A stretch of 64,000 nt of DNA from Cheiracanthium punctorium. Lineage: Eukaryota; Arthropoda; Arachnida; Araneae; Cheiracanthiidae. Below the pieces are notes generated by a model. It was not told the origin of the DNA. It was given only the letters and a program-made list of their open reading frames with translations, and did no database searches. Position numbers and translations under genes: made by a program. Below, in pieces: positions 33,860-44,521 of the stretch; within the stretch, counting starts at the first letter, position 1; each line of letters starts with the position of its first letter. The stretch spans positions 496,001-560,000 of the forward strand of contig JAWZYV010010214.1 in NCBI GenBank assembly GCA_038373885.1. The letters are read 5' to 3'.

Positions 33860-33965
33860 AGGCCGGCGATAAGAAAATCCTGAGATCAATACCAGCTTGT
33901 GATGCTTTTGCTACTGCTTTCTCTCGGAAAGCTTCTTCTTCTCTCATCGCAGAAAAAACAGCTCC

Positions 33966-34490
33966 ATGGTTTATTAGTCTAATTACCATAATTAATTAAC
34001 GTATATCTCGGAACCTATCCACCGGAGCGCGTTTTTATTGATTCTCGACCACCCCCTAGACTCAACACCCCACCGATACTTAAAATTTCGAATGCTTTGA
34101 CACCAAACTTAACCTTTTAATCTTACAGGCCCAGGGGGTCATACGAAGCTCCCCTATATTTTCAATTTGGGCATTTTAAACACTAGCCTCCTCCGACGGC
34201 ATCTCCAAAGTCTGGAAACCATCCCAGAGCCAATTTCTACATGTTTGCAGTCCTTTTAAGCCTCAATCATGGTTAATTAGTCTAATTACCATAATTAATT
34301 AACGTATATCTCTGAAACTATCCATCGGAGCGCGTTTTTATTGATTCTCGACCCCCCCTCCGGGACCCCCATCGATTCATAAAATTTCGAATACATTGAC
34401 ACCAAACTTAACCTTTTAATCTTACAGGCCCAGGGGGTCATACGAAGCTCCCCTGTATTTTCATTTCGGGCAGTTTAAACACTAGTTTTA
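33966..34490. repeat. tandem duplication, 303-bp period
   Basis: TAATTACCATAATTAATTAA, GGAGCGCGTTTTTATTGATT and CAGGCCCAGGGGGTCATACG occur in both halves (from 33978 and 34281). The halves differ by scattered substitutions, and the second is truncated after TTTAAACACTAG. Confidence 0.85.
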
Positions 34491-34753
34491 CTGGAGCAAG
34501 GAGAGAGAGATGCTAACTGCCCGAGAACTCAGCGGAGAAGAAACCCGATGAATGGGTGAAGGGTGTTTAAATAGTACGGCTTTCGGCGCAGAGAGAGGGA
34601 AAATTTCTTTAGTTGTTTTATTGATTCAAGATTCGAATCATCGAAGTAGTGAGTGAGTCGAGATTCGAATCAGTAAAATGAGTCGAACCGCCCATCTCTA
34701 CTTTTGACTCTACGAAAAATGCTCACTTGCAATAACCAGATGCTTCAGTCCAG

Positions 34754-35137
34754 CACCTCCTACACACAGAAAGCCCAACTGAAGCTTCTACTCTACTGCC
34801 AACCTTACAGTGTTAGTATGAACAAGTTTTATTTTGGTCAAATAAAACTATATAAAATTTCTGGTGAGTGCTACAAACAGAAAATATATTAAATTCAAAA
34901 TCAATATACTTTTCTCATACAAAATTATTATGATCCATTTCCTTATCATATTATCTAATTAGTTATGATTAAAAACTGCCATTTGTCGTAAAATTAAACT
35001 TTCTATCTCAAACATTAAAATATTGTTACACGTGAGTGAATTCACTTTATTTTGTGAAAAAAATTTTTTTTATGATAAACGTTGACGTCAAAGTGTGGTA
35101 ACGTAGGAGTTTTTAGGCTTCCTTTATCTAGGAGATG
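34754..35137. mobile_element. foldback MITE family D, copy 1
   Basis: The arms CACCTCCTACACACAGAAAG and CATCTCCTAGATAAAGGAAG (inverted) enclose the family core AAATTTCTGGTGAG... with GTTGACGTCAAAG on the right arm. It is about 384 bp long. Confidence 0.65.
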
Positions 35138-35282
35138 TTCAGTCGCTGAGAAAATTATGCGTATTTTCTCATTGACTTCCCGATCATCGTATAAGCTATC
35201 AGATTCGGGAAGGGGAAAGAAAGGAATGTTAAATGTGGAAATGCAACTTTACGAAAAAGATTTTTTAACATTAGATGCGTAA

Positions 35283-35424
35283 CTGCTAACTCTTCCGATT
35301 TTATCAGAAGATTCATTTTCTTACTGTAAGATTTTCGAACTTAGTTCCAAATTTTAATATAAAATAAAACTGGTTAAAAATTGTGGTAAAAAAACTCCCA
35401 ATAAAATCGGAAGAGTTGGCAGTT
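35283..35424. mobile_element. short MITE with CTGCTAACTCTTCCG ends
   Basis: CTGCTAACTCTTCCGATTTTA at 35283 and its near-complement TAAAATCGGAAGAGTTGGCAG (from about 35402) form the arms, with an AT-rich centre. A SINE landed at its right tip and duplicated part of it. Confidence 0.6.
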
Positions 35425-35641
35425 TTTTTTTTTTCCCAATGGGCGGGCACTTGCTCATCAAGCATTCGCCACTACTAAGGCCCGAGTTACTGTCCATTTT
35501 ATTATGGGAGCACCCAGTGGGCGGACAGCATTACCCCCTATGAAGGGACGGACAAGTTAACATCCATGCCCACGCCGTGATTTGAACCCGGACCCACGGC
35601 TTCGTAGAGTGGTTCTCTAGCCACTACACTACCTGGGCGGC
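35425..35641 (-). mobile_element. tRNA-derived SINE family B, copy 2, with 15-bp target duplication
   Basis: On the minus strand the head CCGCCCAGGTAGTGTAGTGG and box B GGGTTCAAATCACGG are followed by the shared body and a poly-A tail (T run at 35422-35434). GAAGAGTTGGCAGTT is perfectly duplicated at 35410-35424 and 35642-35656, the signature of LINE-driven insertion. Confidence 0.9.
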
Positions 35642-35949
35642 GAAGAGTTGGCAGTTGTGCTACAAATATGGGAAAATATTTTGGAACAATTGAAGATGAA
35701 GTTACAGAGATGGGAAAACGTTGAACGCGGATATCGTTAAATCGAAGTTTTATTGAACATCAATAGATATTGATTATTACAGATATGAAAAGGCATTTCA
35801 TTAAATTAAGTTTATGAACTGATAATTTTGTTGTTGTATTTACCACAGATAAGGAATATTCAGAGATTTAATTTGACTTTATCGCCGTCCTACGCGGACT
35901 ATTGAAGAATTTCGAAGCATTGCTTTGGCAACAGCAAGTATGGAGATAA

Positions 35950-37165
35950 TCTATATAAATAAAATTAGACTTTTGTCTGAACATTACTTGGAATTCAAAC
36001 ATTTTGTGATTTCTATCCGTTTCAAGTATCTGGGATCCCAGTACAACAGTAATAATAATAATAATAATAATAAAATAAAAGTTTGTCTGCCTGTCGTTCT
36101 GTCACTCTGTCCGTGGCGCCCTTTTTAGACATAATAACGACTAAAGCGAACAAAATGAAATTTGGTGAAATGATAGATGGTCGCTCAACTTAAACTACAG
36201 GCTTCAATTTTTTAAAAATTTTGATCTCATGTTGAGATTTTGCGACAGTCATTTCAAAATGCTTAAATTTTTGTTCGTACATCATGCAAAAACGACTAAA
36301 GCGGGAGAAATGAAATTTGGAGAGATGATAGGTAATCACTCAACCTAAACTATAGGTGTCGAATTTATTAGATTTTGATATTTTTCGAAAATTATTCAAA
36401 ATGTGAAAATATTTGTCCATCACTGAAGCGAAGGAAATAAAATTTAGAATCGTCACAGGTGGTCACTTATACTATAGGCGTCAAAGTGAATCAATTAAAA
36501 ATATTTTTTTTTCTTTTTAGATTTTGAGATCATGTGAAAATCGAGTGCATGTTTTTTCCATTCCTGAAAAATGGCAATGGAATAGAATGAAATTTTGAAT
36601 TATGTTAGATGGTAAGTCAATTTAAACTATAGATGCGAAACTTGTTTTAAATATTTCCAAATTTTGAGATTTTGTGAAAATCGTATAAATGTTTGTTCTC
36701 ACATTCCTCGAAAATCTCGTAAGGGAATAGAATGAAATTTAGTAACATGATCAGCAACGACTAGAACAATAAAAGTCAGAATTTTTTGATAAAATTGAAC
36801 AAATTTTGCTTCTTCAGATTTGGCGAAAATTATGCAAAACTTTCTTCAGGCATAATGTTAAAATATCTACCGTTAATGAAACAAAATTTAGTTACAGGTT
36901 AGGAATGACTTCTTGACTTAAAAAGTTAATTCATCCAGAATAGAACTTTATGAAAGTAAAAATTTCCTCTATGGTCAATTTTACTCAACACTCTATTACT
37001 CTCTAAACTGTCTTTTAACAATACACAGAAGTTATAATTTTGCTTTCTATACTATTGCCAATATGCTAATTCAATTCTTTGTACTCCTACAATGCTGACG
37101 AAAATTCCGGCTTTTTGGAAATTTGTATTACGCACTAACCCGTCAACGGCGGGTACTTCAGCTAG
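35950..37165 (+). mobile_element. non-autonomous Helitron, copy 1
   Basis: Starts TCTATATAAATAAAATTAG after an A and ends ...CAGCTAG before T, matching the Helitron rule of 5' TC, 3' CTRR and insertion between A and T. A hairpin (ACCCG-TCAACGG-CGGGT) lies about 8 nt from the 3' end. There is an ATA microsatellite at 36048-36072. The interior is a series of diverged repeats of a 130-170-bp unit containing CGACTAAAGCG and GAAATTTGG. No Rep/helicase is encoded. The matching element at 59711-61183 is in the opposite orientation. Confidence 0.8.
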
Positions 37166-38798
37166 TTTCTCTATAATCTTCGTGTTTTCCATTTGACATG
37201 GTCCAGAACGTTGGCCTTAATTGGGTTGTAATCTGAAGATCCACTCCAGATTCACAGTTACATAGAATTTGAGTTAGTTTATTTATGAGACAGAGTAGTG
37301 TTGTGTGTTTGCTTACAAGATACGTTTGGAGGACAAACGTGAGACAGTCACGTTCATTTTTCCTCCCGGGATTTTTAAGTGCATAATATAAAGGGCGGAA
37401 TAGTTTTTTTTTTATTTTAACTTCCTCAAATGTCACCAAAATAACGATAGGCTAATGAGTGAGGTAAACCATTTCAGGGTTACCGCAGTTTCGATTGTCC
37501 GCTGTGTGTGGCGCTACCACTTATGTGAAGACTTGAATATTTTATTAAATGCTTAAATTTTTATATGAAAATTAAAATATACAAAAACAATTGCAGTAAC
37601 TATTGTGCCTCTCCACACCCCTCAAAAATTAATTAAATTAAACTAAATTAAACTTATAAAATAAATAAATACATAAGAATAAATTCGGATAAAAATGAGT
37701 GTTTAAGTTCTGATTAAAGTGCAGGCAAACGAAATGCATAATTTTTCTTTAAAATATTTTCTGCTATACTATATAGTAATTTTTGTCTCAGGAGTTATCT
37801 GCATATTAAAACAGAACCAAAGTCTTAAAAGTTCATCAATTTATGCAACTTTTTAAATTGATATCCGAATTCAGCTTGTCAAAATTACACAATTTTTTAA
37901 ATTATATTTTTAGGGATGGTGTAAGAGTTACAAACGACTGAACAATGCCCGTCTATTTATCTTGGTAGGCTTTGTCAGTAAATAATCGCTGTTAAGTTTA
38001 CACAGGAGAAAATATGATCACGATAAGTCATTTTACGTCACAGGAGTCTAACGTCATGAAGGAGGCTTAGTTACACTCCTTTCCAGTACTGAAAACGTGT
38101 TTCAAAGAAGCCGGAAGTTATTATATTTCTCACAAATGTTTTTAATTGATTGATATCATACATTGAAAGTACTGTAGTATCTAACCATACAGATGCTAAG
38201 TTTTATGCTTTTTTTTAAAAATTAGACACCAGCAATTTCAAACAGTTTTAATATTAATTAAAATTTCAAGCTATTTGCGAATTAAATTCCTAAAATAAGT
38301 TAGTGGTTAAAATTCTCTAAAAAAAAAAGTGTGAAAGCTAGCAGTTATCCTACAGTCTCGCAAATGACAGCTAATTGTTTGAAAATGTGCTGTATTACCC
38401 CGAATATAGCTCGGTATTTTTCGACTGATCATTTCCTGTTAAAAACATGACTCGCGCCAAATTCGAGGTCTAAATATATGATTTTTCTAATTAACTTGAT
38501 GAAAAATTTCCCCGAAAAACGGGGTCGCGTTATATTCGGGCTAATACGGTAAGTGATTCAAAATTAATTAGCTGCCTTGTAGGTATTATTGAAGCATGAG
38601 AGCATTTCAGACTTTCTAAAATCATATTTGTAAAACCAAGATAGCCGTGTTGATTTACCACTTGAATGTTTGCACGTGTGGCATGCGTACAATAGTCAAT
38701 TAAAAACCTTAATTTTAAGAATCTTAAAGAGCAACTTGGGTCAGTTGTAACTTGTTGCACATTTTTATCAATATTCGCAAAACTCAAAAGAAAAAAGA
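37166..38798. other. gene-free stretch
   Basis: AT-rich with no gene. The minus ORFs at 37158-37439 and 38530-38853 overlap the Helitron end and the SINE head respectively and show no domains. Confidence 0.4.
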
Positions 38799-38982
38799 AA
38801 TGACTGCCGAAGTGTGAAGGTCCCGGGTTCGGGTCCCATTCCGCGGCTGTCAATCTAACGGTCTGGAGTTTCGGTGGTTTTCTCCAGATATAACGTGAAT
38901 ACGTGTTAGAACCCCTTAAAAAGTCCTACTACCAAGGCACCCCCCATCCTACGCAGAGATACCCCTCGTGCAGGTTTGCCTC
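38799..38982 (+). mobile_element. SINE family A with intact box B
   Basis: ACTGCCGAAGTGTGAAGGTC, CCGGGTTCGGGTCCCATTCC (box B), GGTTTTCTCCAGATATAACG and CCTACTACCAAGGCACCCC. This copy best shows the tRNA ancestry of the family. Confidence 0.8.
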
Positions 38983-39324
38983 AAAAGCACAAAACCGAAA
39001 AACCAAACCAGAAAAAAGCCATGCAAATTTCTGCTGAACATCATAGAATCTTTGTAAACATTTGCATAAATGCAATTTTAGAATAACAGTTGGCACATGC
39101 ATCGTGCGACAATTCCACACAGTCTTGGGTCATTTCCAAAATTTCTATAGGGTAATTGTAATGTGTAAGTTTTTATTACTGATAATGCAAATATCTTTGG
39201 CATATTTGATTTACACGTGCTCGTATGGCATGCATCGAATAAATGCTTGTATTGCACTCAATGGTATTTCTTAAAGCTAGAAAGCTACGGAAAAAATGAT
39301 GTTATTTAACTATTCAGCGAGATA

Positions 39325-39706
39325 TGCATCCATTAGGTAGCACTATAAAGTTTCAATTTTATAAAATAAAACTATTAAAATTTTCTGGTGAGTTTACTCA
39401 TAAACAACAATATTTTAGTAATTTAAGATACAAAATATAATTTTATGACAAATGGCAATTTTAAAATATGACTAATTAGATAATATGATAAGGGAATAGA
39501 TCAGAATGAATAATTTTGTATGAGAAAGTATCGTATGATTTAATTTTAATGTTTAATTTAAGATTTTTCTAATATTTGCAGCATTCAACAGAAATTTAAA
39601 TAGTTTTACTTTGTGAAAATTAAGCTGTGACGACGTTATTTTCGTAGACTTTGTTATGACGTCAAAGCTTAAGTTAGGCTTTTTAAATGTAGGAGATATT
39701 GGCGGT
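39325..39706. mobile_element. foldback MITE family D, copy 2
   Basis: The core AAATTTTCTGGTGAGTTTACTC...AATGGCAATTTTAAA.ATGACTAATTAG matches the other copies. The right arm has TTATGACGTCAAAGC and AGGCTTTTTAAATGTAGGAG. The left arm is eroded. Its right half is included in the tandem duplication that follows. Confidence 0.55.
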
Positions 39707-40117
39707 GGTGAAATTTTGGTCCCACCTTTTTGCCAATTAAGAGTCGTGCGACCTAGGGGGAGTGGCCATCTTAATACGAGATACCCACAGTAATATAGTC
39801 ACACCCCTAGGTCACATGACTTTTGGCAAAATTTAAGTTTAATTTAAGATTTTTCTAATATTTGCAGCATTCAACAGAAATTTAAATAGTTTTACTTTGT
39901 GAAAATTAAGCTGTGACGACGTTATTTTCGTAGACTTTGTTATGACGTCAAAGCTTAAGTTAGGCTTTTTAAATGTAGGAGATATTGGCGGTGGTGAAAT
40001 TTTGGTCCCACCTTTTTGCCAATTAAGAGTCGTGCGACCTAGGGGGAGTGGCCATCTTAATACGAGATACCCACAGTAATATAGTCATACCCCTAGGTCA
40101 CATGACTTTTGGCAAAA
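39551..40117. repeat. tandem duplication, 286-bp period
   Basis: 39551-39836 and 39837-40117 are nearly identical; the one difference seen is ATAGTCACACC versus ATAGTCATACC. It copies the right half of the D-family MITE plus flanking DNA, so it happened after that insertion and recently. Confidence 0.95.
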
Positions 40118-40372
40118 GGGGATGAACAAAATATCAGAACTGCAGCCTGTCTTTCTCGTCAGCCACGTAAAGTGCTATTTATTAAAAATACATCATTATC
40201 CATGCCTAGGCCTGTGTGTCCTCTTGGTTTTCTTACGGCGGAAATGTACCATTATCCATCTTTCAGCCCTATTTGTCTTCCGCGTTCTGTTATGCTGGAA
40301 AAATTATTTATGTGTCGGCCCTATTTTTCGCCCTTGTTCCATTAGGTTTAAAAGTTTATTATATTCAACTAG

Positions 40373-40621
40373 CAGTAGCGGATCCAGGGGAGGGGCTAGG
40401 GGGCTTCAGCCCCCCCCAAAAGAGATTGCTCAAGGGTAATATTCTGCTTTATTATACGCTTTAAATAGCTAAAATGATCATATTTTATTACTTAGCCCCT
40501 CCCAAAAGCCTAATACATTGGTTTAGACTAAAATTTTGATTTATAGTACATTTTAATTCGGTGAAATAAGCTTTTTAAAAAAATTAGCCCCTCCCAAAAA
40601 AAATTTCTGGATCCGCCACTG
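40373..40621. mobile_element. hAT-type MITE, CAGTAGCGGATCC ends
   Basis: CAGTAGCGGATCCAG and CAGTGGCGGATCCAG (inverted) bound a 249-bp element with a perfect 8-bp duplication TCAACTAG (40365-40372, 40622-40629). Small ORFs through its left end are incidental. Confidence 0.93.
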
Positions 40622-40629
40622 TCAACTAG

Positions 40630-41429
40630 TGTGCCATATCTAGCTTGAGTTCTCCTTTGGAAGTAAAATCCATATTAAAATCGCTTACTAAAACTCTTTT
40701 ACAATCTTTGTCAGGCACATTCAAAGTAAACTTCATCTTTATAATAAATAGCAGCGTTTGGCAATTTTTCGCCAAACATACATAAATAACGCCACACTGG
40801 GTTCAGTTTTGGGAACTTTTTCGGCGACAAATCACTAAATATGGCCAACCTTGGCCTGTTTTGCAACACTTGAAAAGTGATTGGCCGTCTCGTCGCATAG
40901 ACAAAAAGCCTTGTCTGAAATTAGTAGCACTCAAGTGCTAAACAAACATCCGAACTAAAAAGGAATTTTGTGTTTCAATCGCCGCAAATACAAAAGAAAG
41001 GAGACATTTTTCTTGACTTGGTGTTCTCTATTACTACGTGCAGTTAATTTTTGTCATAGGGTCATCTACATATTAAAACAGCGCCCAAATTTAGGAAGTT
41101 CAACTGCATCCCCATCTTTTCCCTTGAAATTTGCATGACATACTCACACACACACATATAGAGAGAGAAAGAGATTTTAATTAATTTTTAAGGAGTAGTG
41201 TGTGACTTACAAAACTAGAAATGACCCCGCAAATGGTAATGAAAAATTAGGAACTTTCAGCTTTTAAAATATTGTATGTATTTCGTTTTACTCTATTCTT
41301 AAGTGTAATTTATAAAAGACCAAAAATAACGATAACGACCTTTTTTTGGATTGTACTTCTTTTATGCATTAATTTTGAATAATGAAATATTTCAAAAACT
41401 CCTAAACAGAAACACCTTTGTCTCACATT

Positions 41430-41463
<34 letters not shown>

Positions 41464-41959
41464 CCATATATATTTTACCAAAAAGTTCTGCTTTTCAAAG
41501 ATTCATAAATTCTAATTTTTGATAAATTTATTATTCCACTCAGCACACTCCAGAAAAAAGTCATTTACTTCAAATTAGAATTTTTAAGACAGGAAACACC
41601 CTGACATACTTCAAGTACAAGCTGAAATATATTTTTGATTCTCGATAAAGGTCTAATCCGAAAGTCCTCGGGAAAAGGTTGCTCATGACAGCTGCACAAA
41701 CTCGATCGTGTCATCTAATGTTCGACGTAACCTTGATAGTTTTTTAATCCCGATGGGAAAGAACATAGTTTAGTAAGTGGTTTTCATCCTCTGTTTGTGT
41801 TGCTTCTAATAAACTTCCTTCAAGGCTCCAAGTTAAATGAAATTAACGCAATAGTCCAGCCAAATTAAACTTTGAGGTAGACATGCAAAATAACAAGGCA
41901 AGATAAATGTAAAAATGGTCAGGGGACGCTTACTGAATCAGGACAAGCACCCAACTTAC
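40630..41959. other. gene-free stretch
   Basis: AT-rich, with a CA/GA microsatellite at 41143-41172 and an A run at 41431-41462. No gene was recognised. Confidence 0.4.
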
Positions 41960-42042
41960 CCCCGATTAACGAAAGCTCAGAGAGAGCGCTGGTCCATTCC
42001 GAGCTTTCGCTCGATGCGTCAGTTCGGCTCCGCCCTGAATAG
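41960..42042 (-). CDS. candidate coding exon (unassigned host gene)
   Basis: On the minus strand TTATCTTGTAG-like acceptor sequence (AATTATTTCTTGTAG region) precedes, and a consensus GTAAGT donor follows. One frame is open across all 83 bases: one split-codon base, 27 codons (SGRSRTDASSESSEWTSAL, Ser/Glu-rich), then one base. The other frames stop. The island has about 57% GC in AT-rich flanks. The exit phase fits the entry of the exon at 23962-24104 on the same strand. The peptide is low-complexity and cannot be assigned. Chance phase agreement is one in three. Confidence 0.35.
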
Positions 42043-42152
42043 CTACAAGAAATTATCTTGACATTCGGTTACGGGTTCTCTGTCATTTTGGATTTTACCT
42101 ACACTTTCTCAAAAATTATCACCAAGCCCGAACTATAGACTCGAATCTTTAA

Positions 42153-43602
42153 CCCAGACAGCACAGCAAACTTGCAGCAAGCTTGATTTATCAAGTCAAT
42201 AAGCTTGAAAATTTCAAGCGTGTAAGCTTAATGCAAGCTTGAATCAAGTGTTCTAGTTTACACTTGCCCAGATTGCATTAAGCTTGACATTTCAAGCTTG
42301 AAATTTCAAGCTTAATTTCAAGCTTAAAAATTTTCCTAAAAAAAAAAAATTCCTAAATACACGGGGCGCCGGTCGGCGAACTCGCCCCACATATTTTACT
42401 TTGCCACGCATTTTCCCCCTCTACGCTGAAATTTCAATTTAATTTAATCTGTTTCCATCGAGTGTTCGTGGCTGGAATAGAACCCAGGACTTTTGGGTTA
42501 GCAGTCGAGCACGCTATTCGTTCAGTCACTAAGCCTTGTGCAGCTATGACTAAAGTTTGAAGTGACTTATCACGCTGTTTTCTCGCCAGATTGATAAGTG
42601 GGCGATTGTTATTTGTTTCTTTTATTTTTCCATGGGATGCATCAAAATTTAAATAATGTTATGTGTGATTTAGAGACTCTACTAATAGGGAAATAAACAT
42701 AATATAAACTTAAGAGCAGCACACGTTTTAAAACTTTCAGTACCGCAACACTCAGAGTAATACTGCTGGCCAAAATCGAGACAAACGACTGATTTTGAAA
42801 TCAATTTCGTAGTATAATTGTATTTTATTTTGAAGAATTTCCATATTTGTAAATATAGAATGGGTTTTACTTACTTAACACAAATTTTGTGTTAAGTAAT
42901 CTGAAATCAGTAATATTGTGTTAAGTAATCTGAAACAGATAGTTAAACGTACTTCTAAATGCTATATTACAGTTGCTAACATGTGGCAAATAATTGAAAA
43001 ATTTTGCGATTTTTTAACGCTAAAAATTCTCTTTACAAATGTGGTTAGTTATTTTCCTACATATTGGTATGTTATATCGGTATAGAACATTTCGAAGAAT
43101 TAAAAATAAGTTTAAATTAATTTATACAAATGTAAATTTGAATTATTTTCATTGTTCATACTTATAATTAAAAAAATTATTTAACTTCTGAATTTTTTTT
43201 ATCCTTTGTAATTTTATTTTAAAACTACAAATGTGTAAGATGTAAGATTTTTGGGCCCTAAAATCTGTAGGCCCTGGGCAGTTGCCCCGTTTGCCTTGCC
43301 GGTAATATGGCACTGGTAATAAAATAAAACACACCTTTTAAGAACTTTCAGAAAATTTGAAGTTGCTAGACAATTAATGTCCATTCTCTTTCACAGATGG
43401 CGCCATCACTGCGCACTTTGAAAGCTAAAATCAAGCTAGAATCACTTGTCAAGCTTAAATCAAGCTGTATTTAAGCTTGACAATTTAACTTGACTCCTGC
43501 AAGCTTGCTGCCAGCTTAAAATGAGTTGAACTGTCAAGCTTGCATTAATACGTCAAATTCAAGGAAATGTCAAGCTTGATTTAAGCTTATGTGCTGTCTG
43601 GG
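42153..43602. mobile_element. 1.45-kb element with CCCAGACAGCACA termini and AAGCTTGA arrays
   Basis: The termini CCCAGACAGCACAGCAAACT and CCCAGACAGCACATAAGCTT (inverted) share 13 exact terminal bases. Subterminal arrays of palindromic CAAGCTTGA/TTAAGCTT units run for about 170 bp inside each end. AA flanks both sides. The interior is AT-rich, with a tRNA-derived SINE head and no transposase. The terminus resembles that of the 8.75-kb element at 3887-12639 but the arrays differ in sequence. Confidence 0.8.
42461..42543 (-). mobile_element. tRNA-derived SINE head
   Basis: On the minus strand AAGGCTTAGTGACTGAACGA, then AGCGTGCTCGACTGCTAACC and CTGGGTTCTATTCCAGCC (box B GGTTCTATTCC) look tRNA-derived. 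The D-arm region is irregular, so it is not called as a tRNA gene. It may continue to about 42362. Confidence 0.5.
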
Positions 43603-44267
43603 AATGAAGTATTTTTTTTAAAGGGCTTTAATTCAAGTGCAAAATGACAAAATTCTACTGTGCAACACAGAGCTTCTATGGAATTCAGACATTCTTTTAT
43701 TTTTTTAATTATTTTTTTTTTGGGGGGGGAGGGATCTGATTTTGTTTTGGTTAAACAATTTTATGGAATTTCTACAGAACAAAAAATCTCTTAATAGCAG
43801 GACAACTTCAAAAGGGTAACATAAACACGATAACAGCTAGGCCAATATAAGAATATAGTTTATTTCCACTTTTTACTATATTTGGGTATGAAATAGGGTG
43901 TTTTTATTGAGGATAAATAATAATACCGAATTAAATAAAACAAAGCAATCCCCAACCATGAAAGAGTTTGTAACACTTTGTGAGAAGTAGTTCTAAGCTA
44001 TTGCATTTATAACATGCATTGTTACTCTTCCATAATTGATTACAGAAATTTCGTAGAGAACTGCACAGGTTAACTCATTAGTGTCGTCATATTCACAAAC
44101 CTCAACCAGTAATGCGCTATTGGATCACCCATAACTCACGCGTATTGTTGTCTCAAATGCCCCCTATCAACAGGTAGAGCGGTGCCAGATCTTCCATATA
44201 GTACGGCGATGAGCAAAACGGGGAGGCTTCCATTTTAAGGAATTTCAGTGAGATTAAGACCGGCTTA
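43603..44267. other. gene-free stretch
   Basis: AT-rich with a T/G tract at 43706-43732. No gene was seen. Confidence 0.4.
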
Positions 44268-44521
44268 GCTCGGGGGTTTCCTAATTTTGAACCAATTCCA
44301 AACGAGAGATCTAGAACCTGAAATCAGCATCCCCAAATATATCGCTTGAACATGGACGACATTGGAGCCACGAACAGATTTCACGTGCATCATCTCCCAT
44401 TAGCGTACACGGTCCAGCCGATAAATAAGTTCACCCTCCCAATCACTGGCCATGCCAGTGCTGCTTCACTTTCGTGTTCTTATGGGAACGGAGTTTAGTG
44501 ACTAGGCTACTGTGGGACTAC
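44268..44521 (-). mobile_element. tRNA-derived SINE family C, copy 2
   Basis: Matches 23270-23538: TTTTGAACC.ATTCCA, GACATTGGAGCCACGA, CTCCCATTAGCGTACACGG, TGCTTCACTT..CGTGTTCTTATGGGAA, and the head end ACT.TGGGACTA. It abuts the 3' end of the pseudogene next to it. Confidence 0.75.

Larger units (their letters stand above)
32321..34700. mobile_element. 2.38-kb hAT-type element, TAGAGATGG termini
   Basis: The ends TAGAGATGGCCAATGATTCG and TAGAGATGGGCGGTTCGACT (inverted) are bounded by a perfect 8-bp duplication CTTTTGAC (32313-32320, 34701-34708). The arms are full of GATTCGAATC and GAGTCGA motifs. The interior holds tandem repeats, a poly-A run (33131-33161) and another hAT MITE, but no transposase frame, so it is non-autonomous or gutted. 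Confidence 0.9.
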
